NCBI RefSeq assembly: GCF_030384665.1
Contig: NC_083673.1
Coordinates: 1,559,501 to 1,623,500 of the forward strand
Direction of reading: 5' to 3'
Origin: Lodderomyces elongisporus
Taxonomy: Eukaryota > Ascomycota > Pichiomycetes > Serinales > Debaryomycetaceae
Length of the DNA stretch: 64,000 nucleotides
A program made the translations under genes and the position numbers. Shown here in pieces: positions 48,322-59,310 of this stretch. Every line of letters begins with the position of its first letter. Position 1 is the first letter of the stretch. Under the pieces are notes generated by a model. The model was not told the origin of the DNA. It worked only from the letters and a program-made list of their open reading frames with translations, and ran no database searches.

Positions 48322-49284
48322 TTATAAAGGTGCATTTTTGAACAAATAAGAGATACTCTCACCATTGTGCAATCTCCTTATAGCCTCGGCAATAACAGCT
48401 GAAACATCAATGGTATCCAACTTGTTGCACAACTTCAACTTATCCTCAAAAGGAACCGTATTTGTACATACGACCCTCTCAAGTTTAGAGTTATTGATAT
48501 TCTTCATGGCATTACCAGACAAAATACCATGTGTTACAATGGCAATCACTTCTTTCGCATTGTTCTCCAATAAAACCTCTGCAGCTTTCGCCAAGGTACC
48601 ACATGTGTCTGCCATATCGTCAACAATAACACAAACTTTATCGCTCACGTCACCCACCAACACCATTCTAGAGACTTCGTTTGCCTTTGCACGCTCTTTG
48701 TGAATCAATGCAAAGTTCAAGTCGAGCCTGTCTGCGAGCCCTGCAGCTCTCTTGGCACCACCAGCATCCGGCGAAATGATTATTGCGTTCTTGTAATCTA
48801 TTTTCTCCTTTATATACCTAACAACACTAGGCTCGGCATACAAATTATCCACTGGGACATCAAAGAATCCTTGAATCTGAGAAGCGTGCAAATCCATGGT
48901 GATAACATGGTCGCACCCAGCAGTCGTCAACATGTCGGCCATTAGCTTCGCAGTGATGGGAGCACGCGACTTATCTTTTCGGTCTTGTCTTGCGTAAGGA
49001 AAGTTTGGCAATATAACGGTGATTCTTCTAGCACTAGCTGTTTTACAAGCGTTAATCATGATCATGAGCTCAATCACCCTGTCATTTACCTCGCCAGAAC
49101 CAATCTGACAAACAATAAAAACATCTTCGTCTCTAACTGATTCCCCAATAGAGAATTGAACTTCCCCCGTGGATTCCCTTTTCAACTCACATGGTAGTAT
49201 GTGCAAACCTAGCCTCCTCGCAACTAATTCAGCGAGTCCTCTATGCACATCGCTGGCGAGTAATTTTATCGAGTTTGTAGACAT
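48322..49284 (-). CDS. PRS3: Ribose-phosphate pyrophosphokinase subunit Prs3
   Basis: A 320-residue PRPP synthetase subunit, which converts ribose 5-phosphate and ATP to PRPP for purine, pyrimidine, histidine and tryptophan synthesis. The length is the same as S. cerevisiae Prs3. Family landmarks are [20 protein letters not shown] (ATP-binding region), [21 protein letters not shown] (the PRPP synthase signature with its metal-binding histidine and aspartate), [10 protein letters not shown], and [15 protein letters not shown] (the PRPP-binding loop). The ending [10 protein letters not shown] is typical. I see none of the large non-homologous insertions that mark Prs1 and Prs5. In yeast Prs3 works in a heteromer with Prs1, also tied to cell-wall integrity. 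Confidence 0.95.
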   Translation of the reverse strand: MSTNSIKLLASDVHRGLAELVARRLGLHILPCELKRESTGEVQFSIGESVRDEDVFIVCQIGSGEVNDRVIELMIMINACKTASARRITVILPNFPYARQDRKDKSRAPITAKLMADMLTTAGCDHVITMDLHASQIQGFFDVPVDNLYAEPSVVRYIKEKIDYKNAIIISPDAGGAKRAAGLADRLDLNFALIHKERAKANEVSRMVLVGDVSDKVCVIVDDMADTCGTLAKAAEVLLENNAKEVIAIVTHGILSGNAMKNINNSKLERVVCTNTVPFEDKLKLCNKLDTIDVSAVIAEAIRRLHNGESISYLFKNAPL

Positions 49285-49721
49285 TGTAAATCAAAATAAA
49301 ATATATATAATTTTTATGTGTGTGTGTGTCAACTCAAAAAAGTAATAAGGTGCTTAGTAGATGATTGTATTAGAAGTTGTGGTTGTGATTGTGGTTGTGA
49401 TTGCAGTTGCGGTTGTGATTTTGGTCTTCGTTTCGGTTAATCTTTAATGATTTGAGACTAGAATTGGTCTGCTCTAACCCACCATTTCTTTGGAAGTTAA
49501 GAAATAAAACCATTCGATGAGACTCACTCAAAATAAAGAAAAAAAAAAAAAAAAGAGAGAGAGAGAGTATATACTGACTATGTGACTACAAAGCAGATAA
49601 TTCTGCGCTACCGAAACGTGCGCCCACTTTTACCTACCCATTCGTAATCTTCACTTCCCCGCACCCTTTTTGAACTAACAACTAGTAACTTTGAAGCATT
49701 AGCATTGAAATAGAATACTAT
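49285..49721. other. Intergenic region, PRS3 promoter and TAF7 3' flank
   Basis: It contains GTTGTG/ATTGTG-type hexamer repeats at about 49375-49430 (CA-rich on the coding strand of PRS3), and an A run followed by (GA)n at about 49540-49567. No gene is seen. Confidence 0.7.
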
Positions 49722-51659
49722 TCAAAAGAGATCATCTATATCTGAGTTTGCTTCGCCGTCACCGCTATCTCCCGCTTCTTCAACATCCTCTTCACCTTTG
49801 TCTCGACCATTACCGCCTTCTTCTTCATCATCATCCTCTTCGTCCTCTTCGTCCTCTTCGTCATCTTCAGCTTCCCCCAATTTATCATTGGCATTCTTTG
49901 GGGCGCCAAAAGAATCTTTCCCAGACGACCCAGGTCGACTTTGTACTTGCAGACTATGACCTTCTGTAGTTTTGGACAATTCTCTTCTTTTCAGCTCTAA
50001 TGAAGCACTTAAAGAATTGAATGTATTTTGATACTTCATTTTCATCATTTTGTTTGAAGCTGTAGAAAGACTCTTTTTATGTTGCTCAACAGCTCTTTCC
50101 AATTCGGAAATCTCCTCTTCCAACATTTTCGCATGCAGTAACCCTCTCCTATTCTGTTCATCATCTCCTGCCTCATCATCATCATCATCGTCGTCATCAT
50201 CATCATCGTCGTCGTCATCATCATCATCGTCGTCGTCTTCTTCTTCCTCTTCTTCTACCTCTTCTCCTTCTGTGCCTTGTCCTTCCACATGCACCCCATT
50301 CTCGTTTCCCTGCTCCTCATTTTCTTCTTCTTCATCTTCATCATCATCATCAAAAGCCCCAAAAAGATCCTCGTCGTCCTGGTCTTCTTCTTCGTTTGCT
50401 TCCTCGAGCTCTACTTCAACCACTTCGCCTTCCTTCGCTTGCACAAGATTTGACATCACTGTTGCAGGAAGTTCAGAAGGTGTCACACCTTCATCGTCCA
50501 ACGCTTTATTCAATTCTTCTTCAAGGTTCAACTCAAAATCATCTTCATCAATTTCTACTTCAATATCTCTTTCTTCCAGTGCTTTTGATTCAACTTCTGT
50601 AGAAGCCTCTGTATTAGTCTTATTTTGAATAGATCCATATTGTGGAGTTATCTCCCCTCTGATTGACACCGGTGTACTTCCAGGAACCGGAGTTGCCGCT
50701 CTTGAAGAAGTGCTGCTTGCAGTACCAAAACGCATATGTGATGACTCATCGACTATTTCATAGCGGCTCTCTTCAGCTAGATTATCGAGTTTAATTAATT
50801 CATCTACTCGTGCTTCGATATCCTGAATGACTCGGTGGTCTGCTCGTGTCGGTCGAAACCTACGATGCACATCTTTTAAAGGGTTCAATAACCCATCCTT
50901 GTGAACAAGTCGCCTTTGCTTCACCTCATTGTTCTTCACGTGCTTATAAAATGGATGTGTAAAAAGCATATCCTGAGGAACTTCAAAATCCTTTTCAGAA
51001 TTCAACAGTGTTGGATTAATTGGATGTAGAACCAATAATATTTGACACAAGTCATATGCTTTGAAAATGTTTTTCTTGTCAATTGTTTTAAACACCTCAG
51101 TAATTGTAGGCAAGTCGAGGAGTCTTGCAGAGTATAGTGTACCATTAACATTTATAACCGCTTTTTCTCGAGTAATCCACTTGATGTTCAAGCCAGCAAA
51201 CTCGCCAGAGTCAACAGCATTTTGCACAAAGTCAAGATTAGAATCATCCAAAAATCGGATAATTATACCTTGCTCAATTAAAGGGTCGTCCTCCACATCA
51301 GGTGCCTCTGAATCGTATCCTTCTCCTGGGACTCGAGTAGGCTTGATCCTAACTCGAGGCACAAATTTGGGTCTGGACGTATCTTTGGAATTTTTTGATT
51401 CCTTAGAACCTTTAGATCCTTTAGAATCTTTCGAATCTTTGAAACCTTTTAACCCTTGCAGATTTTTCGGTAAGCTTAGTTTAAGCTTCCTAGGTTTTTC
51501 TTGGTTATCCAGATCTTCTCTTTTTGTTTCATTAGTATTTGTTGAAAGTGCTTTGAACTTGATCTTGGGCAATTTACGTTGTTTATTCGCGTTCTTTGCC
51601 TCCTCCAGCAGTTCGGCAACATCTGAGGCTGGTCTCTTTAATGTTAGTTTAAGAGCCAT
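49722..51659 (-). CDS. TAF7: TFIID subunit TAF7
   Basis: A 645-residue TBP-associated factor of the TAFII55/TAF7 family, a TFIID subunit that contacts TAF1 and helps gate RNA polymerase II initiation. A basic N-terminal region with KGSKGSKESKNSK-type repeats precedes the conserved domain (about 110-290). That domain holds DPLIEQGIIIRFLDDSN, the GLNIKWITREKAVINVNGTLYSARLLDLP block and later RRFRPTRADHRVIQDIEARVDEL. The C-terminal half is extremely acidic, including an uninterrupted Asp run (about 478-500), then a predicted coiled coil (EEISELERAVEQHKKSLS) and another acidic tail. Yeast Taf7 (590) shares this acidic end. Acidic GAT/GAA repeats make length polymorphism likely. Confidence 0.93.
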   Translation of the reverse strand: MALKLTLKRPASDVAELLEEAKNANKQRKLPKIKFKALSTNTNETKREDLDNQEKPRKLKLSLPKNLQGLKGFKDSKDSKGSKGSKESKNSKDTSRPKFVPRVRIKPTRVPGEGYDSEAPDVEDDPLIEQGIIIRFLDDSNLDFVQNAVDSGEFAGLNIKWITREKAVINVNGTLYSARLLDLPTITEVFKTIDKKNIFKAYDLCQILLVLHPINPTLLNSEKDFEVPQDMLFTHPFYKHVKNNEVKQRRLVHKDGLLNPLKDVHRRFRPTRADHRVIQDIEARVDELIKLDNLAEESRYEIVDESSHMRFGTASSTSSRAATPVPGSTPVSIRGEITPQYGSIQNKTNTEASTEVESKALEERDIEVEIDEDDFELNLEEELNKALDDEGVTPSELPATVMSNLVQAKEGEVVEVELEEANEEEDQDDEDLFGAFDDDDEDEEEENEEQGNENGVHVEGQGTEGEEVEEEEEEDDDDDDDDDDDDDDDDDDDDDEAGDDEQNRRGLLHAKMLEEEISELERAVEQHKKSLSTASNKMMKMKYQNTFNSLSASLELKRRELSKTTEGHSLQVQSRPGSSGKDSFGAPKNANDKLGEAEDDEEDEEDEEDDDEEEGGNGRDKGEEDVEEAGDSGDGEANSDIDDLF

Positions 51660-52365
51660 GGCAACCGTTGTTTATTTCTTTGTTTTGGTATGATTTGGTT
51701 TGTCCTTTTTTTTTGGTTGTGGTGGTGAAGTTGTTATGTAGTAATTAACAGCTGTCTTGTCAATAATGTGTCTACTTTATTGTTTGTCTTAGTACATACG
51801 AGATGGAGTTTTGGGTTCAGTGAATTGAAAGTTTGTGTCTTACTGTGTACTCTCGTGTGAAAACTCGTCACAAAAAACGGCGTAAGCGAAATAAATCACC
51901 AGTGATGAACAAGCGCAATCTTAATTATCGACCTGAAATTGAAATTTCAAAATGATGAATTTTATTTCTAAAAAATAAAGAACAAGATTGAAAAAGAAAA
52001 AGAAGAAGAAAAGATTGAAACAAAGAAAAAAAAAAAAACAAAGTAAGAAGGAAAAAGGAAAAAGGAAAACGTCTGCCTTCTTTTCAATCCAATTTTGATC
52101 CAAGTCTAGTCTTTTATAGTCTAGCTAATCAAATAACTCACTATTACGGTATCATCGTTCAAAAATTTGAAATTATTTGTGAGCTATTAACTATTGATTT
52201 GTCACATCTTTAAACTTGCTAATATTTTGCAACACCTTTAAGAAAAAAAAAAACACCCACGAGATCAAGCAAAGGTTTCTAAACCTGAAAAAAAAGAAAA
52301 AAAAAGAAAGAAAAAGGTAAGAACCAAACAACAAAAAAACAAAAAGAGAACCTAGTACAATTGTT
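51660..52365. other. Divergent promoter region between TAF7 and YPK9
   Basis: A 706-bp shared upstream region. It is T-rich in the TAF7 direction and A/G-rich near YPK9, with no simple repeat beyond AAGAA-type tracts (51990-52070, 52285-52345). No gene is seen. Confidence 0.7.
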
Positions 52366-55300
52366 ATGAGCAACAGTCGAAGACCATCGATAGCTAGTCA
52401 CCGGTCATCTTCGAGCGACAGGAGATGGAGTCGTTCCAGACGGGGCTCAGTGGCATCGGTAGAATCTACAATCAGTCATTTGTTAGAGGAGAATAACAAT
52501 GAAATGTATTCCGGTGCTGCTTCAGAGGTGATTCCTTCATCAATCACCTCTTTTCATTACCCTCACAGTCTTGGAAATAGAAGGAGTTCCAGAATATCTC
52601 GTGAAACTTCTCCATTGTTGAGTGCTGACGAAAATGACGTGGACTTGAGGTCAGTTCGGTCTCAAGCCTCTAGAAGCTCAATTGACACTCAAACCAACTT
52701 TAGATTTTTTTCACCAGATCAGATTGAAGCTGCACAAGGTGGTTCTACTTTAGAGAACCCAGAAGATCCAGTAGACTATAATACCAACTGGGATTACTCT
52801 ATTGACAAGTATATCAGTGATGAAGAAGGTCAAGTTTCGCCGGGGGAGCAAGGTTCTTATAAACTGCAGGATGGAAGCCAACAAACACGTGAAGCAACTG
52901 ATTACGGATCTTTGAATTTTGAAAGACGTGCTCGTCGAGACTCGGATGCTAGTAGTGGTCAATCTGACTTGCTAGAAGAGGATCTGGAAAATCACACCAG
53001 AATGGATGAGAATTTTGCCAAGGTGTATCCTTCAAAGCTCCAGTATCAAAGGTACTATTTGGCAGAGGAGGACTTGGTTATTGGTATAGCTGGCTACCGT
53101 AACTCATGGTGGAAGAAAGTTTTATACTATATTCTTTGTGTCGCTACTTTGGGATTGGGGTATTTGGTTCTAAGATGGTTCCCTCGTTACCGAATCAGCC
53201 TCATGGGAGATAAAAGTTCCTTGGGGCTTGCCGATTGGTGTGTTATTGAAAACGAATTTGGTGAACTACTGATTATTGATATAAAAAAACAAAGATTTGA
53301 CGAAAGATTATCAAATTATTTGGTTTTAACAGAAAGCGAAGTAGAAAAAGACCCTGTTGTTCCTTCATTGCACTCTTTTACTTACAGATACATCAAATTT
53401 TTTTACAATCCAGTGGAAGACATTTTCAAGACAAATTCCAACTGGTATGATGAAAAATGGTTAAATGTGAAAGCAATCAAGGATGGAATATCACAATCAC
53501 TTCAAGAGCAAAGGTTGGAAATATTTGGTCAAAACAGAATCGATGTCGAAGAAAAATCTATTCCTCAACTTTTGGTTGATGAGATTTTACATCCTTTCTA
53601 TATATTTCAAGTGTTTTCAATCTTTTTGTGGTTAGCTGATAATTATTATTATTATGCAGCATGCATATTCATCATTTCAGCAATCTCGATATTGAACTCT
53701 CTTCTTGAGACCAAATCGACAATTAAACGTTTGCAGCAGATTTCTCGTTTTGTTTGCGAAGTGAGAGTATGGAGAAACGGATTTTGGAAACAAATTGACT
53801 CTTCAGACTTGGTTCCAGGGGATGTTTTTGAAATAGATCCTTCTTTGGGGTCTCTTCCATGTGATGCACTTTTGATCAATGGAGAATGTGTGATCAACGA
53901 AGCCATGTTGACTGGTGAAAGTGTACCTGTAAGTAAAGCAAGTGCAACTAAGGAAGTTGTCAAGTTACTTCCCGACAATTTCATTGGACCTATATTATCA
54001 AGGTCATTTTTATTTAGCGGCACAAAGCTTTTGAAAATGAAGTCAACAAACGATGAACCTGTCCAAGCAATGGCGGTAAAGACAGGTTTCAACACTACGA
54101 AAGGTTCTTTGATTCGCTCTATGCTTTTCCCCAAGCCAACTGGTTTCAAATTTTATGAGGATTCTTTCAAGTATATTGGCTTCATGACCATTATTGCCGC
54201 CATTGGTTTCACTTACTCAACATACAATTTTATCAAGTTGGGTATAAGCAAGAAAGTGATGATTTTGAGGGCATTAGATATCATCACTATAGTTGTCCCG
54301 CCAGCATTACCCGCAACATTGACCATTGGCACAACGTTTGCAATAGCGAGGTTGAAGAAACTCAAGATTTTTTGTACCGCTCCAAGCAGAGTCAACATTG
54401 GTGGAAAGCTTGACGTCATGTGCTTTGACAAAACCGGAACCCTTACCGAGGATGGATTGGATGTTTTAGGTATTCACTTGGCTAACAATGCCAAAGGTCG
54501 GAAGGAAATTGTTTTTGAAGATATGGTGAGTGATATTCTGAATTTGAAAACCATTAGAAGCTCCAACCATGAAACAAATAACGGTAAATTTCTTTTGGGA
54601 TGCATGACAAGCTGTCATTCTTTGAGAGCAATTGATGGAGATGTATTGGGAGACCCACTTGATTTGAAGATGTTTGAGTTTACAAGGTGGAATTATTCTG
54701 AGGATCAAGAAACTGGTAAACCAGTGGTTGCCAAAGGTGGAGAGAAATACAAGGTGACGAAAGAGTATGAATTTTTGGCGCCATTGAGACGTATGTCGGT
54801 TCTTGTTGAAACAGGAAGCAAAAACTTTGTCTTCACCAAAGGTGCGCCAGAGATTATGCTAGACATTTGTCATCCTGAATCATTACCTTCTAATTTCGAA
54901 GAGTTGTTGCATCAATATACTCATTTAGGTTACCGTGTGATTGGATGTGCATACAAATCGGTTAACGACATTGGTATTTCTAGAGAAAATGCGGAGTCCG
55001 GATTGACCTTCACAGGGTTTATTGTTTTTGAGAACAAATTGAAACCATCGACTGCGCCTACTTTGGAAGCCTTGAACGAGGCAAAGATAAGAACAATCAT
55101 GTGTACTGGTGATAATATTTTGACTGCAATTAGTGTTGCTAGAGAGTGCAAATTACTTCCTGCAAACACTAAAGAAATTTACTTGCCCGTGTTGGATTTG
55201 AAAGATGATGGCGATGTTCCTTTTATTACTTGGCAAGAGGTGAACAATCCTGATAATAGGTTGGATCCAAATACAATCAAGCCAACAGATATAAGGCAAG

Positions 55301-56379
55301 ATTCAAACTACAGATTAGCTATTACTGGTGATATTTTTAGATTCTTACTTACTGAAATTAAGGACCAAAATGTTATCAATAATGTCTTGATGAACTGTGA
55401 CATTTTTGCTAGAATGTCTCCCGATGAGAAGCATGAGCTTGTTGAACAACTCCAAAAGATTGATTATACAGTGGGTTTTTGTGGAGATGGAGCTAATGAC
55501 TGTGGTGCTTTGAAAGCTGCTGATGTTGGAATTTCACTTTCTGAAGCAGAAGCCTCGGTGGCTGCACCATTTACTTCGAGAGTATTTGAGATTTCGTGTG
55601 TTCTTGATGTAATCAAAGAAGGTAGATCCAGTTTGGTTACCAGTTTTTCTTGTTTCAAGTACATGTCCTTGTACTCGGCAATTCAGTTTATCACCATCAC
55701 TATTCTTTACAAATCAGGAACTAATCTTGGTGATTTCCAATTTTTGTATATTGATTTATTCTTGATCTTGCCGTTGGCGATTTTCATGTCGTGGTCAAAA
55801 CCATTTCCTAAGTTGTGTGTCAAGAGACCAACAGCTAATTTAGTATCTCCAAAAGTGCTTATACCTATGTTGTGCAACATTGTTGTACTCTTGGCATTTC
55901 AAATAGCCATTTGGCTTTGGGTTAAGACTGAACCATGGTACATCAAGCCAGTTCCAGGGACTGATGACGAAGTGCAGTCATCGGATAACACAGTCTTGTT
56001 TTTATTCTCGAACTTCCAATATATTCTCATTGCCGTGGTATTGACCCAAGGTCCGCCATATCGTGAACCAATCCAAAAAAATGTACCATTCTTGATTAAT
56101 CTTGTTGTTGCAACATTGTTGTCAGCGTCATTATTTGCCATCAACGGTGATTCCAATGTGGGTGATTTGATGCAACTTACTAATCTTTCTGGATATTTTT
56201 ACTGGTACATTTTGTTCCTTGCAGGCCTCAATTTGCTTGTGATGATGGTTGGTGACAAGTCATGGTTCCCTAAGTTATCAGCTTTATACAAGAGGATAGT
56301 GCATAGACACACCCTTGGAAGAAGCAAGAAAGCATTTAAGAATTTAAAGAGAGAGTTTGCACAAGTGCAAAACGTATAG
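52366..56379 (+). CDS. YPK9: P5B-type ATPase, vacuolar (Ypk9/ATP13A2 family)
   Basis: A 1337-residue P-type ATPase. The P5B signature PPALP lies in the fourth core membrane helix (645-649); P5A enzymes such as Spf1 have PPELP. Other P-type landmarks are TGES (516-519, actuator), DKTGTLT with phosphorylated Asp688, KGAPE (nucleotide domain) and GDGAND (1040-1045). The N-terminus (about 240 residues) is Ser/Arg-rich, cytosolic and low-complexity, followed by the P5B-type membrane-embedded hairpin (VLYYILCVATLGLGYLVLRWF). Yeast Ypk9 sits in the vacuole membrane and is linked to manganese and metal tolerance; mammalian ATP13A2 exports polyamines from lysosomes. Polyamine transport here is inference from the family. 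Length compares with 1472 in S. cerevisiae. The start was taken as the first ATG, MSNSRRPSIAS. Confidence 0.96.
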   Translation: MSNSRRPSIASHRSSSSDRRWSRSRRGSVASVESTISHLLEENNNEMYSGAASEVIPSSITSFHYPHSLGNRRSSRISRETSPLLSADENDVDLRSVRSQASRSSIDTQTNFRFFSPDQIEAAQGGSTLENPEDPVDYNTNWDYSIDKYISDEEGQVSPGEQGSYKLQDGSQQTREATDYGSLNFERRARRDSDASSGQSDLLEEDLENHTRMDENFAKVYPSKLQYQRYYLAEEDLVIGIAGYRNSWWKKVLYYILCVATLGLGYLVLRWFPRYRISLMGDKSSLGLADWCVIENEFGELLIIDIKKQRFDERLSNYLVLTESEVEKDPVVPSLHSFTYRYIKFFYNPVEDIFKTNSNWYDEKWLNVKAIKDGISQSLQEQRLEIFGQNRIDVEEKSIPQLLVDEILHPFYIFQVFSIFLWLADNYYYYAACIFIISAISILNSLLETKSTIKRLQQISRFVCEVRVWRNGFWKQIDSSDLVPGDVFEIDPSLGSLPCDALLINGECVINEAMLTGESVPVSKASATKEVVKLLPDNFIGPILSRSFLFSGTKLLKMKSTNDEPVQAMAVKTGFNTTKGSLIRSMLFPKPTGFKFYEDSFKYIGFMTIIAAIGFTYSTYNFIKLGISKKVMILRALDIITIVVPPALPATLTIGTTFAIARLKKLKIFCTAPSRVNIGGKLDVMCFDKTGTLTEDGLDVLGIHLANNAKGRKEIVFEDMVSDILNLKTIRSSNHETNNGKFLLGCMTSCHSLRAIDGDVLGDPLDLKMFEFTRWNYSEDQETGKPVVAKGGEKYKVTKEYEFLAPLRRMSVLVETGSKNFVFTKGAPEIMLDICHPESLPSNFEELLHQYTHLGYRVIGCAYKSVNDIGISRENAESGLTFTGFIVFENKLKPSTAPTLEALNEAKIRTIMCTGDNILTAISVARECKLLPANTKEIYLPVLDLKDDGDVPFITWQEVNNPDNRLDPNTIKPTDIRQDSNYRLAITGDIFRFLLTEIKDQNVINNVLMNCDIFARMSPDEKHELVEQLQKIDYTVGFCGDGANDCGALKAADVGISLSEAEASVAAPFTSRVFEISCVLDVIKEGRSSLVTSFSCFKYMSLYSAIQFITITILYKSGTNLGDFQFLYIDLFLILPLAIFMSWSKPFPKLCVKRPTANLVSPKVLIPMLCNIVVLLAFQIAIWLWVKTEPWYIKPVPGTDDEVQSSDNTVLFLFSNFQYILIAVVLTQGPPYREPIQKNVPFLINLVVATLLSASLFAINGDSNVGDLMQLTNLSGYFYWYILFLAGLNLLVMMVGDKSWFPKLSALYKRIVHRHTLGRSKKAFKNLKREFAQVQNV

Positions 56380-56634
56380 ATAAATAGACCACACGAAGTA
56401 GAATGCAAAGCAACGCAAAAACAATTGTATACAATAAAACAAAATACAACATATATAATTACACACACAAAGAAAGCTTTGCTTTTATGGTAACACAAAT
56501 TGTAATTGAATAGTTATATTGATTGCGTATTTTTATTGCTCTTCACTATAGACTAAATAGGATCCATATATGAGATTTTTTTTAACAAAAAAAAATAGTG
56601 AGAAATGACAAATAAAAAAAGAGGAAAAAAGAAA
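56380..56634. other. Intergenic region, YPK9 3' flank
   Basis: An AT-rich 3' flank with ATACAAC/TATATAA-type signals. The part next to the tRNA contains its Pol III terminator in the minus direction. Confidence 0.6.
56620..56634 (-). terminator. Pol III terminator of tRNA-Val
   Basis: Immediately downstream of the tRNA 3' end the minus strand reads TTTCTTTTTTCCTC, with a run of six T, a normal RNA polymerase III stop signal. Confidence 0.75.
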
Positions 56635-56708
56635 TGATCACGCCCAGGATCGAACTGGGGACGTTATGCGTGTTAAGCATATGCCATAACCAACTAGACC
56701 ACGCGACC
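56635..56708 (-). tRNA. tV(AAC): tRNA-Val(AAC)
   Basis: On the minus strand the 74-nt gene begins GGTCGCGTGGTCTAGTTGG and ends CCTGGGCGTGATCA. The acceptor stem pairs GGTCGCG with CGTGATC (two G-U pairs). The D-arm contains the A box GTGGTCTAGTTGG, the anticodon loop is TTAACAC between TATGC and GCATA, so the anticodon is AAC, and the T-arm B box is AGTTCGATCCT. There is no intron. The sequence is nearly the same as the S. cerevisiae counterpart. A run of T follows at the 3' side (56624-56634 on the minus strand). Confidence 0.97.
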
Positions 56709-57581
56709 TGTTTCTTGTTTTTAGATTGCCTATATATTGATATACTATAATAATGTATAGGCTTGCGCAAGTTAATAAATTGATAAATTGATAAATAGAT
56801 GAATAGATGAATAGATGAGTAGACCCAAAATCTGTCGAACACACTATACACTATTCATTAGCTTATCGTGTTGATGGGTTCCCAATATCTATTTATGAAT
56901 TTCTTGTTTTAGTTTAACAAAATTTGAAAGAAAAAAAAAAAAAACTATGTAGGTCATACTTGGTTAAAAAGCTACCCAGTTTAAATAAATATTGAATTAT
57001 ACAAAAGAGAGCTTTTTAAAAAAAATTTGCACCAAATTATTACAAAGTTCCAAAGAGTTGTATAGTCTCAACTTTCATGCTTTTCTTTTTGCCTACAATT
57101 TTTATCTCTTTTTACAAAACAGCAGAAACTTCTTAGAGTCTTTATAAATCAAAAAAATTCAAAGTTTTATGTTATATAGAGTACAAAGAATATACTTGTT
57201 CCTCAGTACTTGGACAAGTTATACCAAATTCCTAATTTTTCTTTTTTATCGAAATAATTTTACCATTTGAAAAGGGGCTAGATACTACTCTATGCAAATG
57301 AGTATCATTCAATCGGTATTCTCTTAAAAGTTTTGAAAAAACAAATTTATCCATCATAGACCTCTAAATCCCAATTCCAATTTCAATTCCAATCACTTGC
57401 TACATTTTCAAACAAACAGACTTTATATCTTTCTTTTAATTACTTTAGACATACATACACAAATATATACATATATAAAAAATAATCAAAAAGAATTTAG
57501 TAATTTTAATTTGATTTTATATTTTCTTCAAAACTCAAGCAATGCTAGTAACAAACAAATAAATCAGTTATCGTAAATTGC
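56709..57581. other. Intergenic region, tRNA 5' flank and TEF1 3' flank
   Basis: Contains GATAAATT/GATGAATA-type short repeats (about 56776-56820), an A run at 56931-56944, and an AT-rich 3' flank for TEF1 with TATATA and ATAT signals at 57465-57480. No gene is seen. Confidence 0.7.
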
Positions 57582-58958
57582 TTATTTCTTAGCAGCCTTT
57601 TGAGCAGCCTTGGTGACCTTACCAGCCTTGTCGGATTTTTCAACAGACTTGATGACACCGACAGCGACAGTTTGTCTCATGTCTCTGACAGCGAATCTTC
57701 CCAATGGTGGGTAGTCAGTGAAAGCCTCAACACACATTGGCTTGGTTGGGACCATCTTGACGATAGCAGCATCACCGGACTTGATGAATTTTGGTTCTTC
57801 TTCCAATTTCTTACCGGTTCTTCTGTCAATCTTCTCAATCAAGGTGTCGAATTTACAAGCAATGTGAGCAGTGTGACAGTCCAAGACTGGGGAGTAACCA
57901 GATGAGATTTGACCTGGGTGGTTCAAGACAATGACTTGAGCGTTGAAAGATTCAGCACCCTTTGGTGGGTCGTTCTTGGAGTCACCACAGACGTTACCTC
58001 TTCTGATTTCCTTAACGGAAACGTTCTTAACGTTGAAACCAACATTGTCACCTGGGACACCTTCAGCCAATTGTTCGTGGTGCATTTCGACGGACTTGAC
58101 TTCAGTGGTGACACCAGCTGGGGCAAAGGTGACAACCATACCAGCCTTGATGATACCGGTTTCAACTCTACCGACTGGCACAGTTCCGATACCACCAATC
58201 TTGTAAACATCTTGCAATGGCAATCTCAATGGCTTGTCAGTTGGTCTGGTTGGTGGCTCAATAGCGTCAATGGCTTCCAACAAAGTCTTACCAGTAACCT
58301 TACCGGACTTGGTTTCCTTTTCCCAACCCTTGTACCATGGACAGTTGGTAGAAGCTTCAATCATGTTGTCACCGTTCCAACCTGAGATTGGGACGAATGG
58401 AACAGTCTTTGGGTTGTAACCAACCTTCTTGACGAAGTTAGAGGTTTCCTTGATAATTTCCTCAAATCTGTTCTTGTCCCATTTGACAGAGTCCATCTTG
58501 TTGACAGCAACAATCAATTGCTTAACACCCAAGGTGTAAGCCAACAAAGCGTGTTCTCTGGTTTGACCATCCTTAGAGATACCAGCTTCGAACTCACCAG
58601 TACCACCAGCAATAATCAAGATAGCACAGTCAGCTTGAGAAGTACCAGTAATCATGTTCTTGATGAAATCTCTGTGACCTGGAGCATCAATAACGGTAAC
58701 GTGGTATTTTGGAGTTTCGAATTTCCACAAAGCGATATCAATGGTGATACCTCTTTCTCTCTCAGCCTTCAATTTGTCCAAGACCCAAGCGTACTTGAAA
58801 GAACCTTTACCCAATTCAGCAGCTTCTTTCTCGAACTTTTCAATGGTTCTCTTGTCAATACCACCACACTTGTAGATCAAGTGACCGGTGGTGGTTGATT
58901 TACCTGAATCGACGTGACCAATGACGACGACGTTAACGTGAGTCTTTTCTTTACCCAT
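57582..58958 (-). CDS. TEF1: Translation elongation factor eEF1A
   Basis: A 458-residue eEF1A, the GTPase that brings aminoacyl-tRNA to the ribosomal A site. The G1 loop GHVDSGKST begins at residue 14. It is followed by the switch region [18 protein letters not shown]3 DAPGHRDFI, and G4 NKMD. Domains 2 and 3 follow with [21 protein letters not shown] and the conserved C-terminus ending in a lysine-rich KAAQKAAKK. Length and sequence match fungal eEF1A (458 in S. cerevisiae). Every leucine codon I checked is TTG, and I noticed no CTG; that strong bias fits a highly expressed gene in the CTG-Ser clade. Candida species often carry two nearly identical TEF genes; only one is in this window. Its promoter has repeated TGTCTG sites. 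Confidence 0.98.
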   Translation of the reverse strand: MGKEKTHVNVVVIGHVDSGKSTTTGHLIYKCGGIDKRTIEKFEKEAAELGKGSFKYAWVLDKLKAERERGITIDIALWKFETPKYHVTVIDAPGHRDFIKNMITGTSQADCAILIIAGGTGEFEAGISKDGQTREHALLAYTLGVKQLIVAVNKMDSVKWDKNRFEEIIKETSNFVKKVGYNPKTVPFVPISGWNGDNMIEASTNCPWYKGWEKETKSGKVTGKTLLEAIDAIEPPTRPTDKPLRLPLQDVYKIGGIGTVPVGRVETGIIKAGMVVTFAPAGVTTEVKSVEMHHEQLAEGVPGDNVGFNVKNVSVKEIRRGNVCGDSKNDPPKGAESFNAQVIVLNHPGQISSGYSPVLDCHTAHIACKFDTLIEKIDRRTGKKLEEEPKFIKSGDAAIVKMVPTKPMCVEAFTDYPPLGRFAVRDMRQTVAVGVIKSVEKSDKAGKVTKAAQKAAKK

Positions 58959-59260
58959 TTTTGATTATATAACTATAGTGTTGTGTGAAGAAGAAAGAAA
59001 AAAAAGAAGGGAAAAAGAAGAAGAAGAAGAAGAAGGAGAAGAAGGAAAGGCGAAAATTTTTTCTCAGCTTTGAAAAACCTAGATGGTGCTCAATTTAAAT
59101 TGCAGAGTGAAAAAAAAAGAGAGAGAGAGAAAAAAAAAAAAATGAACAGTGAGCAACGTAAACACAAAAAGAAAGGGAGGAAGGGAGGGGAGAGAAACAG
59201 AGAAACAGAGAGAGAGAAAAAAAAAGGACAAAAGAGTAGAGGAGCTGGAAATAAAAGACG

Positions 59261-59310
59261 CAGACATTTTTTTTTCTAAAAAATGTCTGGATATTTTTGT
59301 GTCTGAAAAA
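59261..59310 (-). promoter_or_regulatory. TEF1 upstream inverted repeat and TGTCTG block, proximal copy
   Basis: CAGACATTTTTT (59261-59272) and its perfect reverse complement AAAAAATGTCTG (59278-59289) are separated by 5 nt. Then TTTTGTGTCTGAAAAA follows at 59295-59310. The block lies about 300-350 bp upstream of the TEF1 start codon. The same sites recur near 60073-60150. A transcription-factor site pair is the simplest explanation; no factor is assigned. Confidence 0.45.
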
